Shown: positions 5,872-6,054 of the stretch, in pieces
Numbering within the stretch: the stretch's first letter is position 1
How the letters are laid out: every line of letters starts with the position of its first letter
Source of the DNA: Spirochaetales bacterium
Lineage (GTDB): Bacteria; Spirochaetota; Spirochaetia; ARS1246
NCBI GenBank assembly: GCA_018644745.1
Contig: JABGPX010000417.1
Span: forward strand, 1-6,054
Length of the DNA stretch: 6,054 nt
Direction of reading: 5' to 3'
Notes under the pieces: model-generated
Told to the model about the DNA's origin: nothing
The model's input: the letters and a program-made list of their open reading frames with translations, nothing else
The model's database searches: none
Program-made: the position numbers and the translations under genes

Positions 5872-6054
5872 AGCGAGTCGAAAAAACCGATTACTCCCGC
5901 CCTCTGTTCATCTGATATCTTGGTCAACTGCCAGCTATAACCTTTCCGCGCAACCATTTCAGGCGTCATGCCGTCTTTGTCCTGAATATCCGGATTGGCG
6001 CCGGAATCAAAAAGGAGCTTCAGCAGTTCTTTATGCCCCCAGGAGCAAGCCAGG
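5868..6054 (-). CDS. C-terminal end of an ankyrin-repeat protein (partial)
   Basis: A frame open to the right edge gives 61 residues ending at TGA (5868-5870). It begins inside an ankyrin unit: ACSWGHKELLKLLFDSGANP (residues 2-21) has the helix pair and the GHxELLKLLxxxGANP turn. DIQDKDGMTPEMVARKGY (22-39) begins the next unit, with the GMTPxxxA core. A non-repeat tail of about 20 residues (KISDEQRAGVIGFFDSL) closes the protein. Ankyrin repeats bind other proteins; the partner, total length, and any signal or membrane segment lie outside the window. It precedes the GH101-like gene by 48 bases in the same direction, but a functional link is not shown. Confidence 0.85.
   Translation of the reverse strand, partial: LACSWGHKELLKLLFDSGANPDIQDKDGMTPEMVARKGYSWQLTKISDEQRAGVIGFFDSL

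Noticed and set aside
3944..6054. A defence or mobile system built on the ankyrin protein and its neighbours
   Set aside because: No nuclease, toxin, integrase, transposase, reverse transcriptase, inverted repeat or attachment site is visible; the ankyrin gene is only a fragment and its link with the next gene is only proximity.

Overview
The window reads as ordinary chromosomal DNA of a bacterium. All six genes that can be supported lie on the minus strand, so transcription runs from high to low coordinates and the plus strand carries only shadow frames. The content is a GAF-PAS adenylate cyclase, a membrane-anchored HEAT-repeat protein, ankyrin repeats, a cysteine-rich 4Fe-4S protein and a GH101-like glycosidase. 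This would suit a free-living, probably anaerobic Gram-negative lineage such as a Spirochaeta-like spirochaete. That assignment is an inference from gene content and general look; no rRNA or marker gene is present to prove it.

Layout in transcription order (right to left): (1) the last 61 codons of an ankyrin-repeat protein, 5868-6054, cut by the window edge; (2) a 411-residue cytosolic protein, 4584-5819, made of a GH101-type catalytic barrel plus a small C-terminal beta domain; (3) a five-span membrane protein of the DUF6512 type with a histidine/aspartate-rich tail, 3944-4528; (4) a 272-residue iron-sulfur protein with 19 cysteines, 3111-3929, whose Shine-Dalgarno sequence overlaps the stop codon of gene 3; (5) a GAF-PAS-class III adenylate cyclase, 1428-3020; (6) a HEAT-repeat protein with one N-terminal membrane anchor, 2-1402, running off the left edge.

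Three functional blocks can be seen. Genes 3 and 4 are 14 bases apart and look translationally coupled, which suggests a membrane protein and a cytoplasmic electron-transfer or metal-handling partner. Genes 5 and 6 are 25 bases apart, with a strong Shine-Dalgarno sequence before gene 6, which suggests that a cAMP-producing sensor and a membrane-tethered HEAT scaffold are made together. The glycosidase-like gene stands between the ankyrin gene and the membrane/iron-sulfur pair, with a possible promoter before it and a possible weak terminator after it.

No tRNA, rRNA, CRISPR array, insertion sequence, attachment site or long repeat was seen. The longest stretch without a gene is 90 bases (3021-3110). 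The least usual items are the compact GH101-like enzyme without a signal peptide and the DUF6512/cysteine-rich iron-sulfur pair. Nothing here amounts to clear proof of a new defence or mobile system.
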